A DNA stretch of 64,000 bases from Dyadobacter jejuensis (GTDB lineage: Bacteria > Bacteroidota > Bacteroidia > Cytophagales > Spirosomataceae): contig NZ_QGDT01000007.1 of the NCBI RefSeq assembly GCF_003149085.1, positions 124,001 through 188,000 on the forward strand, given 5' to 3'. Of the stretch, positions 54,886-64,000 are shown piece by piece. The position numbers and the translations under genes were made by a program. The notes below the pieces were generated by a model that did no database searches, was not told the DNA's origin, and worked only from the letters and a program-made list of their open reading frames with translations. Numbering within the stretch: position 1 is the first letter of the stretch; each line of letters opens with the position of its first letter.

Positions 54886-56127
54886 ATGGATAGCGGAATA
54901 TTAATAGAATCATTTGCGGAGTTTGCAAGCTCTAAAAACATCGATCGTCCTACTATGATCAGTGTTTTGGAGGAGGTTTTCAGAACCATGATTCGTAAAA
55001 AATACGGCACCGATGACAACTTTGATGTCATTATCAACCCCGAAAGTGGTGACTTAGAAATGTGGCGTACAAGAGAGATTGTCGACGACAATTCTGAGGA
55101 TATTTGGGAGTACAATAAAATACCCCTAAATGAAGCACGGAAAATTCAGAATGACTTTGAAGTAGGCGAAGAGGTTGCCGAAGAGGTCAAGCTTGAAGAA
55201 TTCGGGCGCAGATTAGTACAAACGGCCCGCCAAACCTTGATCCAAAGAATCAAGGATATGGAAAAAGAGATCATGTATGACAAATACAAGGATCAGGTTG
55301 GAGAGATGATTACGGGTGAAGTGTACCAGACACTTCGGCATGAGATTATCATCGTGGATTCGGAAGGCAACGAACTGTCGCTTCCACGTGTAGAGCAGAT
55401 CTCGAAGGATCGCTTCCGTAAAGGAGAGTCGGTAAAAGCGGTGATACATAAAGTGGACATGAATAATGGTTCACCAAAAATCACCCTGTCGCGTACCTCT
55501 CCGGTATTTTTGGAACGACTTTTTGAAGTTGAAATTCCAGAAATTTATGATGGGATCATCGCTGTAAGGCGGGTGGTAAGAGAACCAGGCGAACGTGCTA
55601 AAGTAGCCGTAGAGTCATTCGACGACCGTATCGATCCTGTTGGAGCCTGCGTAGGAATGAAGGGATCGCGGATCCATTCTATTGTACGTGAGCTAGGCAA
55701 CGAAAATATTGATGTAATCAATTATACTGAAAACCTAGAACTACTGATTAGCCGTGCTTTGAGCCCAGCCAAGGTAAGTTCTATGCAAATTGACAAAGAA
55801 GCTAAGCGGGTATCTGTCTTTTTAAAGCCCGATCAAGTATCTTTGGCAATTGGTAAGGGTGGCCAGAACATCAAACTAGCTGGAAAACTGGTCGGAATGG
55901 AGATCGACGTCTTCAGAGATATTGAAGAACAAAACGACGAGGATGTTGATTTGTCCGAATTCTCCGACGAAATTGAAAGCTGGATTATACAAGAACTCCA
56001 TAAGATTGGCTTGGATACTGCGAAGAGTGTCTTGGCCCTCAACAAGGAGGAACTGGTAAGAAGGACAGACATGGAAGACACTACCATTGAAGAGGTCTTA
56101 GACATCCTTCGCAAAGAATTTGAATAA
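54886..56127 (+). CDS. nusA: Transcription termination/antitermination factor NusA
   Basis: 413 residues: N-terminal RNA polymerase-binding domain (about 1-125), S1 domain (about 130-200, MITGEVYQTLRHEIIIV), then KH1 and KH2 (GACVGMKGSRIHSIVRELGNENIDVI and SLAIGKGGQNIKLAGKLVGMEIDVF). A helical C-terminal region with GLDTAKSVLALNKEELVRRTDME (HhH-like) ends it. NusA controls RNA polymerase pausing and termination. Located 79 bases after rimP. Confidence 0.96.
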   Translation: MDSGILIESFAEFASSKNIDRPTMISVLEEVFRTMIRKKYGTDDNFDVIINPESGDLEMWRTREIVDDNSEDIWEYNKIPLNEARKIQNDFEVGEEVAEEVKLEEFGRRLVQTARQTLIQRIKDMEKEIMYDKYKDQVGEMITGEVYQTLRHEIIIVDSEGNELSLPRVEQISKDRFRKGESVKAVIHKVDMNNGSPKITLSRTSPVFLERLFEVEIPEIYDGIIAVRRVVREPGERAKVAVESFDDRIDPVGACVGMKGSRIHSIVRELGNENIDVINYTENLELLISRALSPAKVSSMQIDKEAKRVSVFLKPDQVSLAIGKGGQNIKLAGKLVGMEIDVFRDIEEQNDEDVDLSEFSDEIESWIIQELHKIGLDTAKSVLALNKEELVRRTDMEDTTIEEVLDILRKEFE

Positions 56128-56190
56128 ATGAAATAAGACATGCCTGGTGGTATGTCTTGGAATGCAAAACTTTTTCTACTGATTGCTAAT

Positions 56191-59100
56191 ATGGCAGAAG
56201 ATAAAATGATGCGCCTTAGCCAAGTGGCACGGATCTTGAACGTAGGTATTACTACGATCGTAGATCATCTGTCTGCCAAAGGGTACAAGGTGGAAAGTAA
56301 TCCCAATACTAAAATTAACTCGGATCAAATTGAGTTTTTGGCCAAGGACTTCAAGTCGGACGATTTGAAATCCTCCATGGCGCCAAAACCGAGCCAGTCC
56401 GTGAAGCCCCAGGAGAAACAGGAGGAGAAGGTCAAAAGTGATGTAGACGAAATCCTTTATTTTCGTAATGAACCTTCCAAGTCCGCTCCTGACACTAAAG
56501 AACCGGAAGGACAGCCTACCCCCAGCCCTAGTGCTACCGAAAACAAATTGCCCGGTATCAAAGTGGTTGGCAAGATAGACTTAAACGCCAAACCCAATGC
56601 TGCACCGGCTCCCAAGCCTGCAGCTCCTCCAGTAGCCCAGGACAAGCCAGAGGCCCCTGTGGCCCCTCCCCAAGTGGAAACCCCTAAAGTTGTTGCGCCC
56701 CCGGTAGTACCTCCAGTGGAGCCCAAAGCCCCCCCTGTAGAGAAACCTGAGCCCGTAGCCGATAAAAAAGTAATAGAGCCCGTTCCATCACCACCCCAAG
56801 CTAAGGAAGCAGCCACCGCTGCACCTGAAAGCAAGGAGGCTGCCCCGAAGGAAGCGGCACCACAGACCACCGCCCCCAAAGAGCCTGCCCCTGTAGCAAA
56901 GGAAACAGTGGAACCTACTGCAACGGCAAAACCAGTAGAAAAGGAGGCTCCTAAAGCACCGGAAAAAACGGAACCCTCTCCAGAATTGAAACAACCAAAA
57001 ATAGAACCAATAGTAGCAAACACCCCTCAGATTTCGGAATCAGAAAGCATACCGGAATCTACAGAATCGACCCAATCAAAATTAATTGAAGCCCGTGGGG
57101 AACAATTAAGAGGATTAAGAGTAATCGGCAAAATTGAACTTCCTTCCGACAAGAAGAAGAAAGATCCCGTTGCATCGAGCGATTCTGCCTCTGACAAAAA
57201 AAGGCGTAGAAAACGCAAACGCATTAGGGATGGAGCACCTGCTCCGTCTGGAACGGCCGCCAAGCCGGCCTCTGCTGAAAGTACTTCTACTGCCAAGCCT
57301 GCCGACGGTACTGCTCCGAAACCTGCCAACCGATCGGCTGGAACTCCGGCTAGTTCTGGCAATTCGAGTAACGACTCCCGAGGAGGCGCTCGAGGAGGCG
57401 CTGGTCGCGATCGTCACAAACGAGGTGGCAAAAGAGAAGAAGTATCCGATAAAGAGGTGGCTAGCAACATTAAGGCCACTATGGCCCGGATGGGAGGCAC
57501 TAACGCCAAAACTACCGGAAGAGGAAAGTCATTACGTAGACGCGATCGCATCGACAGAAATGATCCCAACGCCATTGAAGACGAAGAAACTAAGGTATTG
57601 CGCGTAACAGAGTTCGTATCTGCCAATGACCTAGCTTCCCTGATGGACGTTACCGTACAAGAAGTTATATCTGTTTGTATGAGTATGGGTATGTTCGTTT
57701 CGATCAACCAACGCTTAGATGCCGAAGCCATTACGTTTATTTCAGATGAATTTGGCTTTGAAGTAGCCTTTATCTCGGCCGAAGAAGAAGTACAAAATGA
57801 CGTTGTAGAAGAAGTTGACGACGAGGCTAGCCTTAAAGAAAGAGCGCCTATCGTTACGATCATGGGTCACGTCGATCATGGTAAAACCTCTCTTCTCGAT
57901 TATATCAGACATGAAAATGTTGCCAGCGGTGAGGCTGGTGGTATTACCCAACATATTGGTGCCTACAGTGTAAAAACGAAGACAGGCAAACAAGTAACTT
58001 TCTTGGATACACCCGGTCACGAAGCCTTTACGGCCATGCGTGCTCGTGGAGCCAAAGTTACCGATGTGGTTATCATCGTAATTGCTGCAGACGATAGCGT
58101 CATGCCGCAAACCCGAGAAGCGATCAATCACGCACAAGTGGCTGGTGTACCTATCGTATTTGCCTTTAGCAAGGTAGATAAGGCCGGTGCCAACACCGAA
58201 AAAGTACGTGAGGAATTGGCCAACATGAACTTGCTCGTAGAAGAGTGGGGTGGTAAATACCAAACTCAGGAAATATCTTCCAAGTCGGGTCTGGGTATCG
58301 ACGAACTGTTGGAGAAGGTATTGCTTGAAGCCGAACTATTAGAGCTTACTGCTAACCCTAGCAGAAGAGCCATGGGTACCGTGGTGGAAGCCTCCCTAGA
58401 TAAGGGTCGTGGATACGTGACGACCATCTTGGTACAAACCGGTACCCTTAAGGTAGGAGACTCCGTATTGGCCGGTGCGCATTATGGTAAAGTAAAAGCG
58501 ATGACGGATCATTTAGGTCGGAAATTAAAATCCGCTGGTCCCTCCACACCTGTCCAGTTACTCGGACTTAATGGTGCACCACAGGCTGGAGATCGCTTTA
58601 ACGTCTTCGAAAACGAAAGAGATGCCAGAGAAATTGCAACCAAAAGGGAGCAAATACAGCGCGAACAAACCATACGGACTCGTAAGCATATTACCTTAGA
58701 AGAGATTGGTCGTAGAAAGGCTATTGGCTCATTTAGAGAGCTGAATCTGATTGTCAAAGGTGATGTGGATGGTTCGGTAGAGGCACTTTCTGATTCTCTA
58801 TTGCAACTTTCGACCTCTGAAGTTCAGGTCAACATCATTCATAAGGCCGTGGGTCAGATCTCGGAATCGGATGTTAACCTTGCCATTGCTTCTGATGCTA
58901 TTATCGTCGGCTTCCAAGTAAGGCCTTCGTCCAATGCCAAGAAGATGGCCGAACAGGATCAAATAGAAATACGCCATTATTCGGTGATTTATAACGCTAT
59001 CGAGGAGATCAAAGACGCCATGACTGGTATGCTTGCTCCAACCATAGAAGAAATCATTACGGGTAATATTGAGATTCGCGAAGTGTTTAAAATTAGTCGT

Positions 59101-59349
59101 ATCGGAACCATCGCTGGATGTTACGTTACCGACGGCTTCGTGAAACGTAATAACAAGATCAGAATTATTAGAGATGGTATTGTACTCCATACCGGTGAGA
59201 TAGACTCCTTGAAACGCTTTAAAGACGATGTTCAGGAAGTTCGTACCGGATACGAATGTGGGGTGAGTATCAAAAACTATAATGATATTGAAGTAGGAGA
59301 TATCATCGAAAGTTTCGAATTCAAAGAAGTGAAACGGACCATGCTATAA
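56191..59349 (+). CDS. infB: Translation initiation factor IF-2
   Basis: 1052 residues from the ATG at 56191 ([19 protein letters not shown]); an upstream ATG would add 17 unrelated residues. Residues about 55-460 are a long, low-complexity Pro/Ala/Lys/Glu linker, common in Bacteroidota IF-2. The GTPase has G1 GHVDHGKTS (about 559), G3 DTPGHEAF, and G4 as SKVDK where NKxD is usual. Domains II, III and IV follow. IF-2 brings initiator tRNA to the ribosome. A terminator closes the operon. Confidence 0.96.
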   Translation: MAEDKMMRLSQVARILNVGITTIVDHLSAKGYKVESNPNTKINSDQIEFLAKDFKSDDLKSSMAPKPSQSVKPQEKQEEKVKSDVDEILYFRNEPSKSAPDTKEPEGQPTPSPSATENKLPGIKVVGKIDLNAKPNAAPAPKPAAPPVAQDKPEAPVAPPQVETPKVVAPPVVPPVEPKAPPVEKPEPVADKKVIEPVPSPPQAKEAATAAPESKEAAPKEAAPQTTAPKEPAPVAKETVEPTATAKPVEKEAPKAPEKTEPSPELKQPKIEPIVANTPQISESESIPESTESTQSKLIEARGEQLRGLRVIGKIELPSDKKKKDPVASSDSASDKKRRRKRKRIRDGAPAPSGTAAKPASAESTSTAKPADGTAPKPANRSAGTPASSGNSSNDSRGGARGGAGRDRHKRGGKREEVSDKEVASNIKATMARMGGTNAKTTGRGKSLRRRDRIDRNDPNAIEDEETKVLRVTEFVSANDLASLMDVTVQEVISVCMSMGMFVSINQRLDAEAITFISDEFGFEVAFISAEEEVQNDVVEEVDDEASLKERAPIVTIMGHVDHGKTSLLDYIRHENVASGEAGGITQHIGAYSVKTKTGKQVTFLDTPGHEAFTAMRARGAKVTDVVIIVIAADDSVMPQTREAINHAQVAGVPIVFAFSKVDKAGANTEKVREELANMNLLVEEWGGKYQTQEISSKSGLGIDELLEKVLLEAELLELTANPSRRAMGTVVEASLDKGRGYVTTILVQTGTLKVGDSVLAGAHYGKVKAMTDHLGRKLKSAGPSTPVQLLGLNGAPQAGDRFNVFENERDAREIATKREQIQREQTIRTRKHITLEEIGRRKAIGSFRELNLIVKGDVDGSVEALSDSLLQLSTSEVQVNIIHKAVGQISESDVNLAIASDAIIVGFQVRPSSNAKKMAEQDQIEIRHYSVIYNAIEEIKDAMTGMLAPTIEEIITGNIEIREVFKISRIGTIAGCYVTDGFVKRNNKIRIIRDGIVLHTGEIDSLKRFKDDVQEVRTGYECGVSIKNYNDIEVGDIIESFEFKEVKRTML

Positions 59350-59360
59350 GCCTACGGTAA

Positions 59361-59409
59361 AACCTAAAAAAACCGGTTGATGTATTCATCAACCGGTTTT
59401 TTTAGGTTT
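59361..59409 (+). terminator. Intrinsic terminator of the infB operon
   Basis: AACCTAAAAAAACCGGTTGATG, short loop, CATCAACCGGTTTTTTTAGGTT; nearly perfect symmetry with a T-run on both strands. Confidence 0.93.
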
Positions 59410-59478
59410 AAAGAATATCCTTCCCTATTCCTGATCAAGATCCCATATTGTAGAGATATCCGGATAAATTAAATAAAT

Positions 59479-59690
59479 GCGCCAAATCCCCTCCATCTAA
59501 GTGAACCCAATGAACATCCTTAAATTCCTATAGCTTACAGCTTATTGCTTATTGCATATAGCATATTGCATACAACACATAGCATATAGCTTATTGCTTA
59601 CAGCTTATTGCATACAAGCTTATTGCTTACAGCTTAATGCATACAGCAAACACCCCGATCCCACTCCCATATTCCTCCGTAAATTCATAA
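59479..59690. repeat. Tandem repeat unit 1 with GCTTAYAGC-type microrepeats
   Basis: Unit consists of block A (59479-59532, GCGCCAAATCCCCTCCATCT onward), a microrepeat tract built from TTGCTTACAGC / GCATATAGC words, and block B (59646-59690, ending CCTCCGTAAATTCATA). Block A recurs at 59696 and block B at 59846. No gene. Confidence 0.85.
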
Positions 59691-59695
59691 TAGAT

Positions 59696-59890
59696 GCGCC
59701 AAATCCCCTCCATCTAAGTCAACCCAATGAACATCCTTAAATTCCTATAACTTACAGCTTATTGCTTACAGCATATAGCTTACAGCTTATTGCTTACAGC
59801 ATACAGCTTATTGCTTATTGCTTACAGCCTACAGCTTAATGCATACAGCACACACCCCAGTCCCACTCCCCTATTCCTCCGTAAATTCAT
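59696..59890. repeat. Tandem repeat unit 2, ending inside the MFS gene
   Basis: Second copy of the A-microrepeat-B unit; the A blocks are 217 bases apart and the B blocks 202, because the microrepeat tracts differ in length. Block B here includes the last 20 bases of the MFS transporter gene (from its stop at 59871), so the duplication captured part of that gene. Confidence 0.85.
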
Positions 59891-61178
59891 ATTGGTAACG
59901 TGTCTGAGAGGGAAGTTGGTAAAGCAAAATCATCCCTAAAACGAAAATAACCAAAAGGGCTAGAATACTATTGCGCATGGAGCCTGTCACCTGCTCTACC
60001 AACCCATATACAAAAGTCCCCGTTACGATGGCGAGCTTTTCGGTGACGTCATAAAAGCTAAAGTAAGAGGCCACATCTTCTACCCCTTCCGGTATTAACT
60101 TGGCGTAAGTGGCACGCGACAAGGACTGTATCCCGCCCATCACCATGCCTACGGTACAAGCCAATATATAAAACTCCATCGCTTCGGTCGTATAGTAGGC
60201 CCCCATACATATTCCTATCCACACAAATACTCCTACCATTAAGGCAAAAATATTCCCTATCTTCGACGACAGCCAGGCGAAAGTGAAGGACCCGACGATG
60301 CCCACCAACTGAATAAGCAAAACCGTGATAATGAGGCTGTCGGAAGGGAGCCTTAATTCGGAAGCACCAAAAATGGTGGCCACGTACATCACCGTCCTCA
60401 AGCCCATGGTATACACGAAGAAAGCCATCAAAAACTTAAACAAATAAGGCTGTTTTTGAATATGCTGGTACACCTTCCTTAACTCCCTAAATCCATCTAA
60501 AAAGTACCGACCCCTATTGGCTCGAGGAGCAACCTTAGGTAAATATTTAAACGGAATCTGAGCGAATGCCATCCACCAGATCCCCACACTTAGAAAAGAG
60601 ATTCGGGCGGGCATGGCCTTGTCCGTAATCCCATAGGCACTGGGGGCAAGAATCATGCTCAGATTGAATAAAAGCAATAAAACGCTACCCAGATACCCCA
60701 TTGAAAAACCCTTGGCACTGATTCTGTCGAATCGGTCCTCCGTGGCAATTTCAGGAAGATAGGAATCATAAAAAACGATAGAACCACTCCAGCCTACAAG
60801 GCTCATCCCAAACAGGACGATGGACCAGGAGATGGTTTCTTTCGTAAAAAAATAGAGGAGCAAGCAGCTGACTGCACCCAGGTAACAAAAGAATTTCATA
60901 AAACGCAACTTCGTTCCTGTGTTGTCGGCAATGGCCGTACAGATAGGAATGATGGCTGCTGTAACCAAAAAGGCCAAAGAAACGGTATACGAGAAGAGCA
61001 CGGAGCTTTTAATAGTCCATCCCATAAACTCCATCATAGGAGACCCGTAGGCCTTTAAGATGGTAGCACTGAAATACACCGGAAATATACTGGACACGAT
61101 GACCAGTGCATGAACCGAGTTCGCCCAGTCGTACATGCACCAAGCGTTAATGATATGCGAATTATTCTTTTCAAACAT
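59871..61178 (-). CDS. MFS transporter, UMF1/Atg22-like
   Basis: 435 residues from the ATG at 61178 (MFEKNNSHIINAWCMYDWANS); the frame also has a TTG three codons earlier. About twelve membrane segments. The N-terminal WCMYDWANSVHALVIVS, VSLVGWSGSIVFYDSYLPEIA and QSLSRATYAKLIPEG blocks mark the UMF1 family related to yeast vacuolar effluxer Atg22. Likely an exporter of amino acids or other small solutes, unproven. Its start lies 11 bases after the DinB gene, so the two are probably co-transcribed. Its 3' end is duplicated in the adjacent repeat. Confidence 0.88.
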   Translation of the reverse strand: MFEKNNSHIINAWCMYDWANSVHALVIVSSIFPVYFSATILKAYGSPMMEFMGWTIKSSVLFSYTVSLAFLVTAAIIPICTAIADNTGTKLRFMKFFCYLGAVSCLLLYFFTKETISWSIVLFGMSLVGWSGSIVFYDSYLPEIATEDRFDRISAKGFSMGYLGSVLLLLFNLSMILAPSAYGITDKAMPARISFLSVGIWWMAFAQIPFKYLPKVAPRANRGRYFLDGFRELRKVYQHIQKQPYLFKFLMAFFVYTMGLRTVMYVATIFGASELRLPSDSLIITVLLIQLVGIVGSFTFAWLSSKIGNIFALMVGVFVWIGICMGAYYTTEAMEFYILACTVGMVMGGIQSLSRATYAKLIPEGVEDVASYFSFYDVTEKLAIVTGTFVYGLVEQVTGSMRNSILALLVIFVLGMILLYQLPSQTRYQYEFTEE

Positions 61179-61189
61179 GGTATGCAAGG

Positions 61190-61729
61190 CTAAATTCTAC
61201 CCAAATTAGACGTTAACAAGGGCATATATCGCTCTTGAATTATATTTTGATGGTGCTTCAAATGACCCACGATTACAAAACCCAGAGCCAAAACTGAAAT
61301 ACTACTCCCATTGGCCAGCCCTTCGGCCATCAACATAGTAGGAGTCATCGGTTTGAACAGATGTATCGTCCCTTCTCGTACGACCTTATATTCGGCCATC
61401 AAATCGCTCAATTCGCGTTGGTTCGCCCCACTGTTGGCAGCCATGATGTTTTCTTCAAAGCCAGGCAAAGGAGTAGTTTCTAGTCTGGAGACCCGCATGG
61501 CCCTATAGCACATCACTCTTTCTGTGTCGATCAGGTGCTGTAAGATATCTTTGACCGTCCATTTGCCTTCGGCATATACCCGATCACCAAGCTTAGCCAA
61601 TTGCTCGATGGAGGTTAGTGTCCGTTCTGGGCTATATTGCTCCAGGGCATCCATCAATTCGACGTCAGGACTTAGGTGAATGTACCGATCAAAGAAGACA
61701 GGCAATCTTTGTATATCTGATTTTTTCAT
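61190..61729 (-). CDS. DinB-family metal-binding four-helix protein
   Basis: 179 residues. The DinB/YfiT-like bundle is recognised by WTVKDILQHLIDTERVMCYRA (His), MRVSRLETTPLPGFEE and FVIVGHLKHHQNIIQERY (two His), the three-histidine metal site. Members act as small-molecule or thiol transferases. It is co-directional with the MFS gene after it. Confidence 0.85.
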   Translation of the reverse strand: MKKSDIQRLPVFFDRYIHLSPDVELMDALEQYSPERTLTSIEQLAKLGDRVYAEGKWTVKDILQHLIDTERVMCYRAMRVSRLETTPLPGFEENIMAANSGANQRELSDLMAEYKVVREGTIHLFKPMTPTMLMAEGLANGSSISVLALGFVIVGHLKHHQNIIQERYMPLLTSNLGRI

Positions 61730-61801
61730 AAACTTAATTCCTATTTTAATCCTATAAAGCTAAACCAGATAGGGCGATAAATCAATGGATGCTGCCTAGC
61801 C

Positions 61802-62590
61802 TTAGCTAAGTTGAAGTTTGCGGGCAATAATGGCCCTATGTATGGCATTCCATAATTCCAAGCGCTTTTGAAGGGCCCTCACCGCAGCCTGTTGCGCTTC
61901 CATCCATTTGGCATCGTCTTCTCCGCATAGTACAGACGTCATACGAATGGCCAAATGGCTGTGCTGATCGCCATCCACTTCTATATGTCGCTCCAGATAG
62001 TATTTAAATGTCGACACATGATCTGGGAAACGCATGTTAAGGTCATTGATAATGGACAGAAACATACCCGGGATAAGATCTTCCCTTCCGAAGGTAAAAA
62101 CTGCCGCCTGCGTGTGCATAGGTCCCTCTGCAATGACATCGAAGGTAAAGCGCATAAAGTCGGATGAGGCAACGGGAATGGAGGCATGCTTAAGGGCTTC
62201 AGCAACCGGTAACCCCTTCCTCAGCAACTCAATAAAACCCTGTATAGGCTTCATATTACAGCCCGCTTGTTGCATAGCAGCCAGGTACATCTCAAAATGA
62301 CTTTCCTTATTGCCAGTCGCGTTCACATCCGACTCCTCTCCTGCCACTATTTCGTTGATCAAGCTCCTGGTCTCGGCGTCGCCTACCGGAAGCCATGGCA
62401 CTTGCGTACAGGTCAAGCCATTTTGTAGTGATTTTAATAGGGACATAAAATCCCATACCGCAAATACATGATGCTCCATAAAAATTTGGAGATCCTCCAA
62501 ATCCCGAAGATCCTCATAGACGGGATGGTCGATAATTGCTTGTCTTAAGGACAAAAGTTCCGCATGGATTGTATCTATCGCTTTTTTCAT
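61802..62590 (-). CDS. DUF3050 protein (haem-oxygenase-like fold)
   Basis: 262 residues from the ATG at 62590; a start at 62620 would add ten residues. Family blocks are HPVYEDLRDLEDLQIFMEHHVFAVWDFMSLLK, NEIVAGEESD, FTFGREDLIPGMF and YLERHIEVDGDQHSHLA. DUF3050 belongs to the haem-oxygenase-like superfamily of helical metalloproteins, with carboxylates and histidines placed to bind metal. The reaction is unknown. Confidence 0.85.
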   Translation of the reverse strand: MKKAIDTIHAELLSLRQAIIDHPVYEDLRDLEDLQIFMEHHVFAVWDFMSLLKSLQNGLTCTQVPWLPVGDAETRSLINEIVAGEESDVNATGNKESHFEMYLAAMQQAGCNMKPIQGFIELLRKGLPVAEALKHASIPVASSDFMRFTFDVIAEGPMHTQAAVFTFGREDLIPGMFLSIINDLNMRFPDHVSTFKYYLERHIEVDGDQHSHLAIRMTSVLCGEDDAKWMEAQQAAVRALQKRLELWNAIHRAIIARKLQLS

Positions 62591-62705
62591 AACACTTTTT
62601 AAATAAATAAAACAGGACATCCTGTAAAAAGGCTACAAAATTACAATCAAAGCGAATAAATCTGAGGAAAAGGCTCCAGTTTTTACGATACGCACTTATC
62701 CCACC

Positions 62706-64000
62706 TTAAGCTAGCAAATCGGCATAATGCGCGGAAGGAACTAAAATACCACCACTTTTATCGTAAAAAGTGGAATCGGTTGGGTACACCCCCTTCTGGG
62801 TATTAATCCAGGAGGCATCGGGCATAGAATGGAATTGCACCAGCTTATCCCAGCGCTTATAATACTGATGGCCATTCGTTTCTTGCAGCCCTACGTGCAT
62901 GCCAGGAAAGGGCTGTAAACGTGCCGCAATATTCTTATTCCAATCTACCAAAATCGGATTGACGGTCAGATCGGCACAGAAACAGGGGATATTCTTTTCA
63001 TAGGCAAGTTGCGCTATTTTCATGGTCATACTCATGGTTTTGGCAATGGCTTTCAGGGCAATAGCCGTATAGCCTAGCTCTATCCTATGGGCGGCATCTT
63101 CCACGGTATGGGCGCTCTCGTCGGAGGCCACTCTTACCCCCAAATCCCCCACATACGATTCATTTTCCTCTGGGAAAGGCTCTTCAATGACGGCGATCTG
63201 ATCGAAAGCGCCGATTTTGCGCGCATGATCTAAAAAGCGCTCTAAGGTCTCTTTTTTCTCATATCGTCCATTCGCATCGAAATAATAAGGGATTTTTCCA
63301 TTGGCGGTATAGGGAGTCTCAAAATGCCCTATGGCCTTATGCAAGGCAGAGAGGAACGCTATATCCTTTTCTATCATTTCCTTCTGAGTACCTGCCGCAC
63401 CCGTCTTGAGCTTCATGATAAAATAGCCCTCTTGCGCCGCCTCCTTTATTCGTTGCGCATCGGTGCCCACCGCAAACGACGGTATACTAGCTACCCGATC
63501 GTGACGATACGACAACCCCGGCCGATAGGCCTCCGGAATGAGTTGATCGAAATGGGTATACCCATTCTCTCGAGCGTAAAGCATCCACGCGGCGTTGTCG
63601 ACGGCCACGAGGGCATTTAGTGCAAAGGTCTTTCTTAAATCGGCTAGTCCTGTAATTTTTTTCCCATAGGCGAGTACTTCCGGAAACAGGGAGTCCAATA
63701 AGGCCACTGGATTGGTGAAAGACTCCCCTTTTAACATTTGTATGGCACGCTCGGTCATGGCATACATAATGGCGTTACCGCCACTTTCTGAATGCTGGGC
63801 AAAAACCCGCGCATCGGACCAGAGGACCCCTTGTGTTCCTAATCCCAGTCCAGTATGACCGGCCTCCGACTTCATCAGAGTGGCAGCTTGCCAACTATCC
63901 GTTATGGCACTGCCCTTAAAACGATAGGGATGCAATGGCTCCCGTTCAAAATTTGCATTTACTTCACTGATACGGATGGTTTTGTCCTGAACTGGGTGAG
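62706..64000 (-). CDS. Enolase-superfamily enzyme (mandelate racemase/muconate lactonising type), 5' end off window
   Basis: The frame runs to the right edge with no start codon in view; residues before the first visible TTG (TIRISEVNANFEREPLHPYRFKG) fit the family N-terminus. Metal-binding acids lie in YYFDANGRY, AVIEEPFPEE and RVASDESAH; the catalytic lysines are in FIMKLKTG and ALKAIAKT. Such enzymes abstract a proton next to a carboxylate (epimerase, dehydratase or racemase). Substrate unknown. It is the first of the minus-strand group visible here. Confidence 0.85.
   Translation of the reverse strand, partial: HPVQDKTIRISEVNANFEREPLHPYRFKGSAITDSWQAATLMKSEAGHTGLGLGTQGVLWSDARVFAQHSESGGNAIMYAMTERAIQMLKGESFTNPVALLDSLFPEVLAYGKKITGLADLRKTFALNALVAVDNAAWMLYARENGYTHFDQLIPEAYRPGLSYRHDRVASIPSFAVGTDAQRIKEAAQEGYFIMKLKTGAAGTQKEMIEKDIAFLSALHKAIGHFETPYTANGKIPYYFDANGRYEKKETLERFLDHARKIGAFDQIAVIEEPFPEENESYVGDLGVRVASDESAHTVEDAAHRIELGYTAIALKAIAKTMSMTMKIAQLAYEKNIPCFCADLTVNPILVDWNKNIAARLQPFPGMHVGLQETNGHQYYKRWDKLVQFHSMPDASWINTQKGVYPTDSTFYDKSGGILVPSAHYADLLA

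Noticed and set aside
56457-57023. 188-codon open frame antisense to infB, and a similar one at 57414-57863
   Set aside because: They mirror the low-complexity Pro/Ala/Lys/Glu linker of IF-2 on the other strand and have no recognisable domain; composition alone explains them.
59520-59850. Repeats that at first sight look like a CRISPR array
   Set aside because: The repeated words vary in length and sequence, are contiguous without unique spacers, and no cas gene is present.

Overview
The window reads as chromosome of a Bacteroidota bacterium, most likely a member of the Cytophagales. Support comes from a type IX secretion C-terminal sorting domain (8833-10746), Bacteroidota-only families (DUF4270, DUF4907, OMP_b-brl_3-type outer membrane protein), menaquinone genes, promoters of the form TTG-N19/20-TAnnTTTG (before tRNA-Asp, rimP and the DUF4270 gene), and the general lack of Shine-Dalgarno motifs before start codons. 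Genus cannot be fixed from the sequence alone.

Left part, about 0.7-17.3 kb, is accessory and decayed. After the tail of an ABC exporter come a ruined IS982 transposase, a minus-strand run of exported proteins (outer membrane barrel, two paralogous lipoproteins sharing a C-terminal domain, one of them frameshifted, a HEFGH metalloprotease and small secreted proteins), a repeat-built T9SS cargo protein, a 7TM-type histidine kinase with overlapping NarL-type regulator, then an IS21 remnant cut by a degenerate IS3 element and a 0.57 kb direct repeat. A tRNA-Asp gene with its own promoter and terminator closes this block.

Middle part, 17.6-49.2 kb, is dense and conserved: a NIF3 protein with its zinc-ribbon partner, a TPR protein, radC, a LytS/LytTR-type two-component pair, a histidine phosphatase, a hotdog thioesterase plus isochorismate synthase (menaquinone), a complete RND efflux operon (adaptor-pump-TolC), an outer membrane barrel receptor, a CvfB-like RNA-binding protein, an imelysin-like/cytochrome c peroxidase fusion followed by a purple-acid-phosphatase-like enzyme, a nucleoside hydrolase, a 47-residue membrane peptide coupled to a sodium:solute symporter, and a second RND system in the order TolC-adaptor-pump.

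Right part, 49.2-64 kb: a structured non-coding stretch, the uncharacterised trio DUF4270 lipoprotein / Kelch lipoprotein / DUF4907 protein, an endonuclease-exonuclease-phosphatase protein, the rimP-nusA-infB translation/transcription operon with a terminator-like hairpin in its leader, a tandem duplication made of short GCTTAYAGC-like repeats, and a minus-strand group of an MFS transporter, DinB protein, DUF3050 protein and an enolase-superfamily enzyme that runs off the right edge.

No CRISPR array, prophage, rRNA or replication origin was seen. The best candidates for undescribed biology are the DUF4270-Kelch-DUF4907 trio, the shared lipoprotein C-terminal domain, the rimP leader hairpin, the structured region at 49.4-49.5 kb and the small peptide upstream of the symporter.
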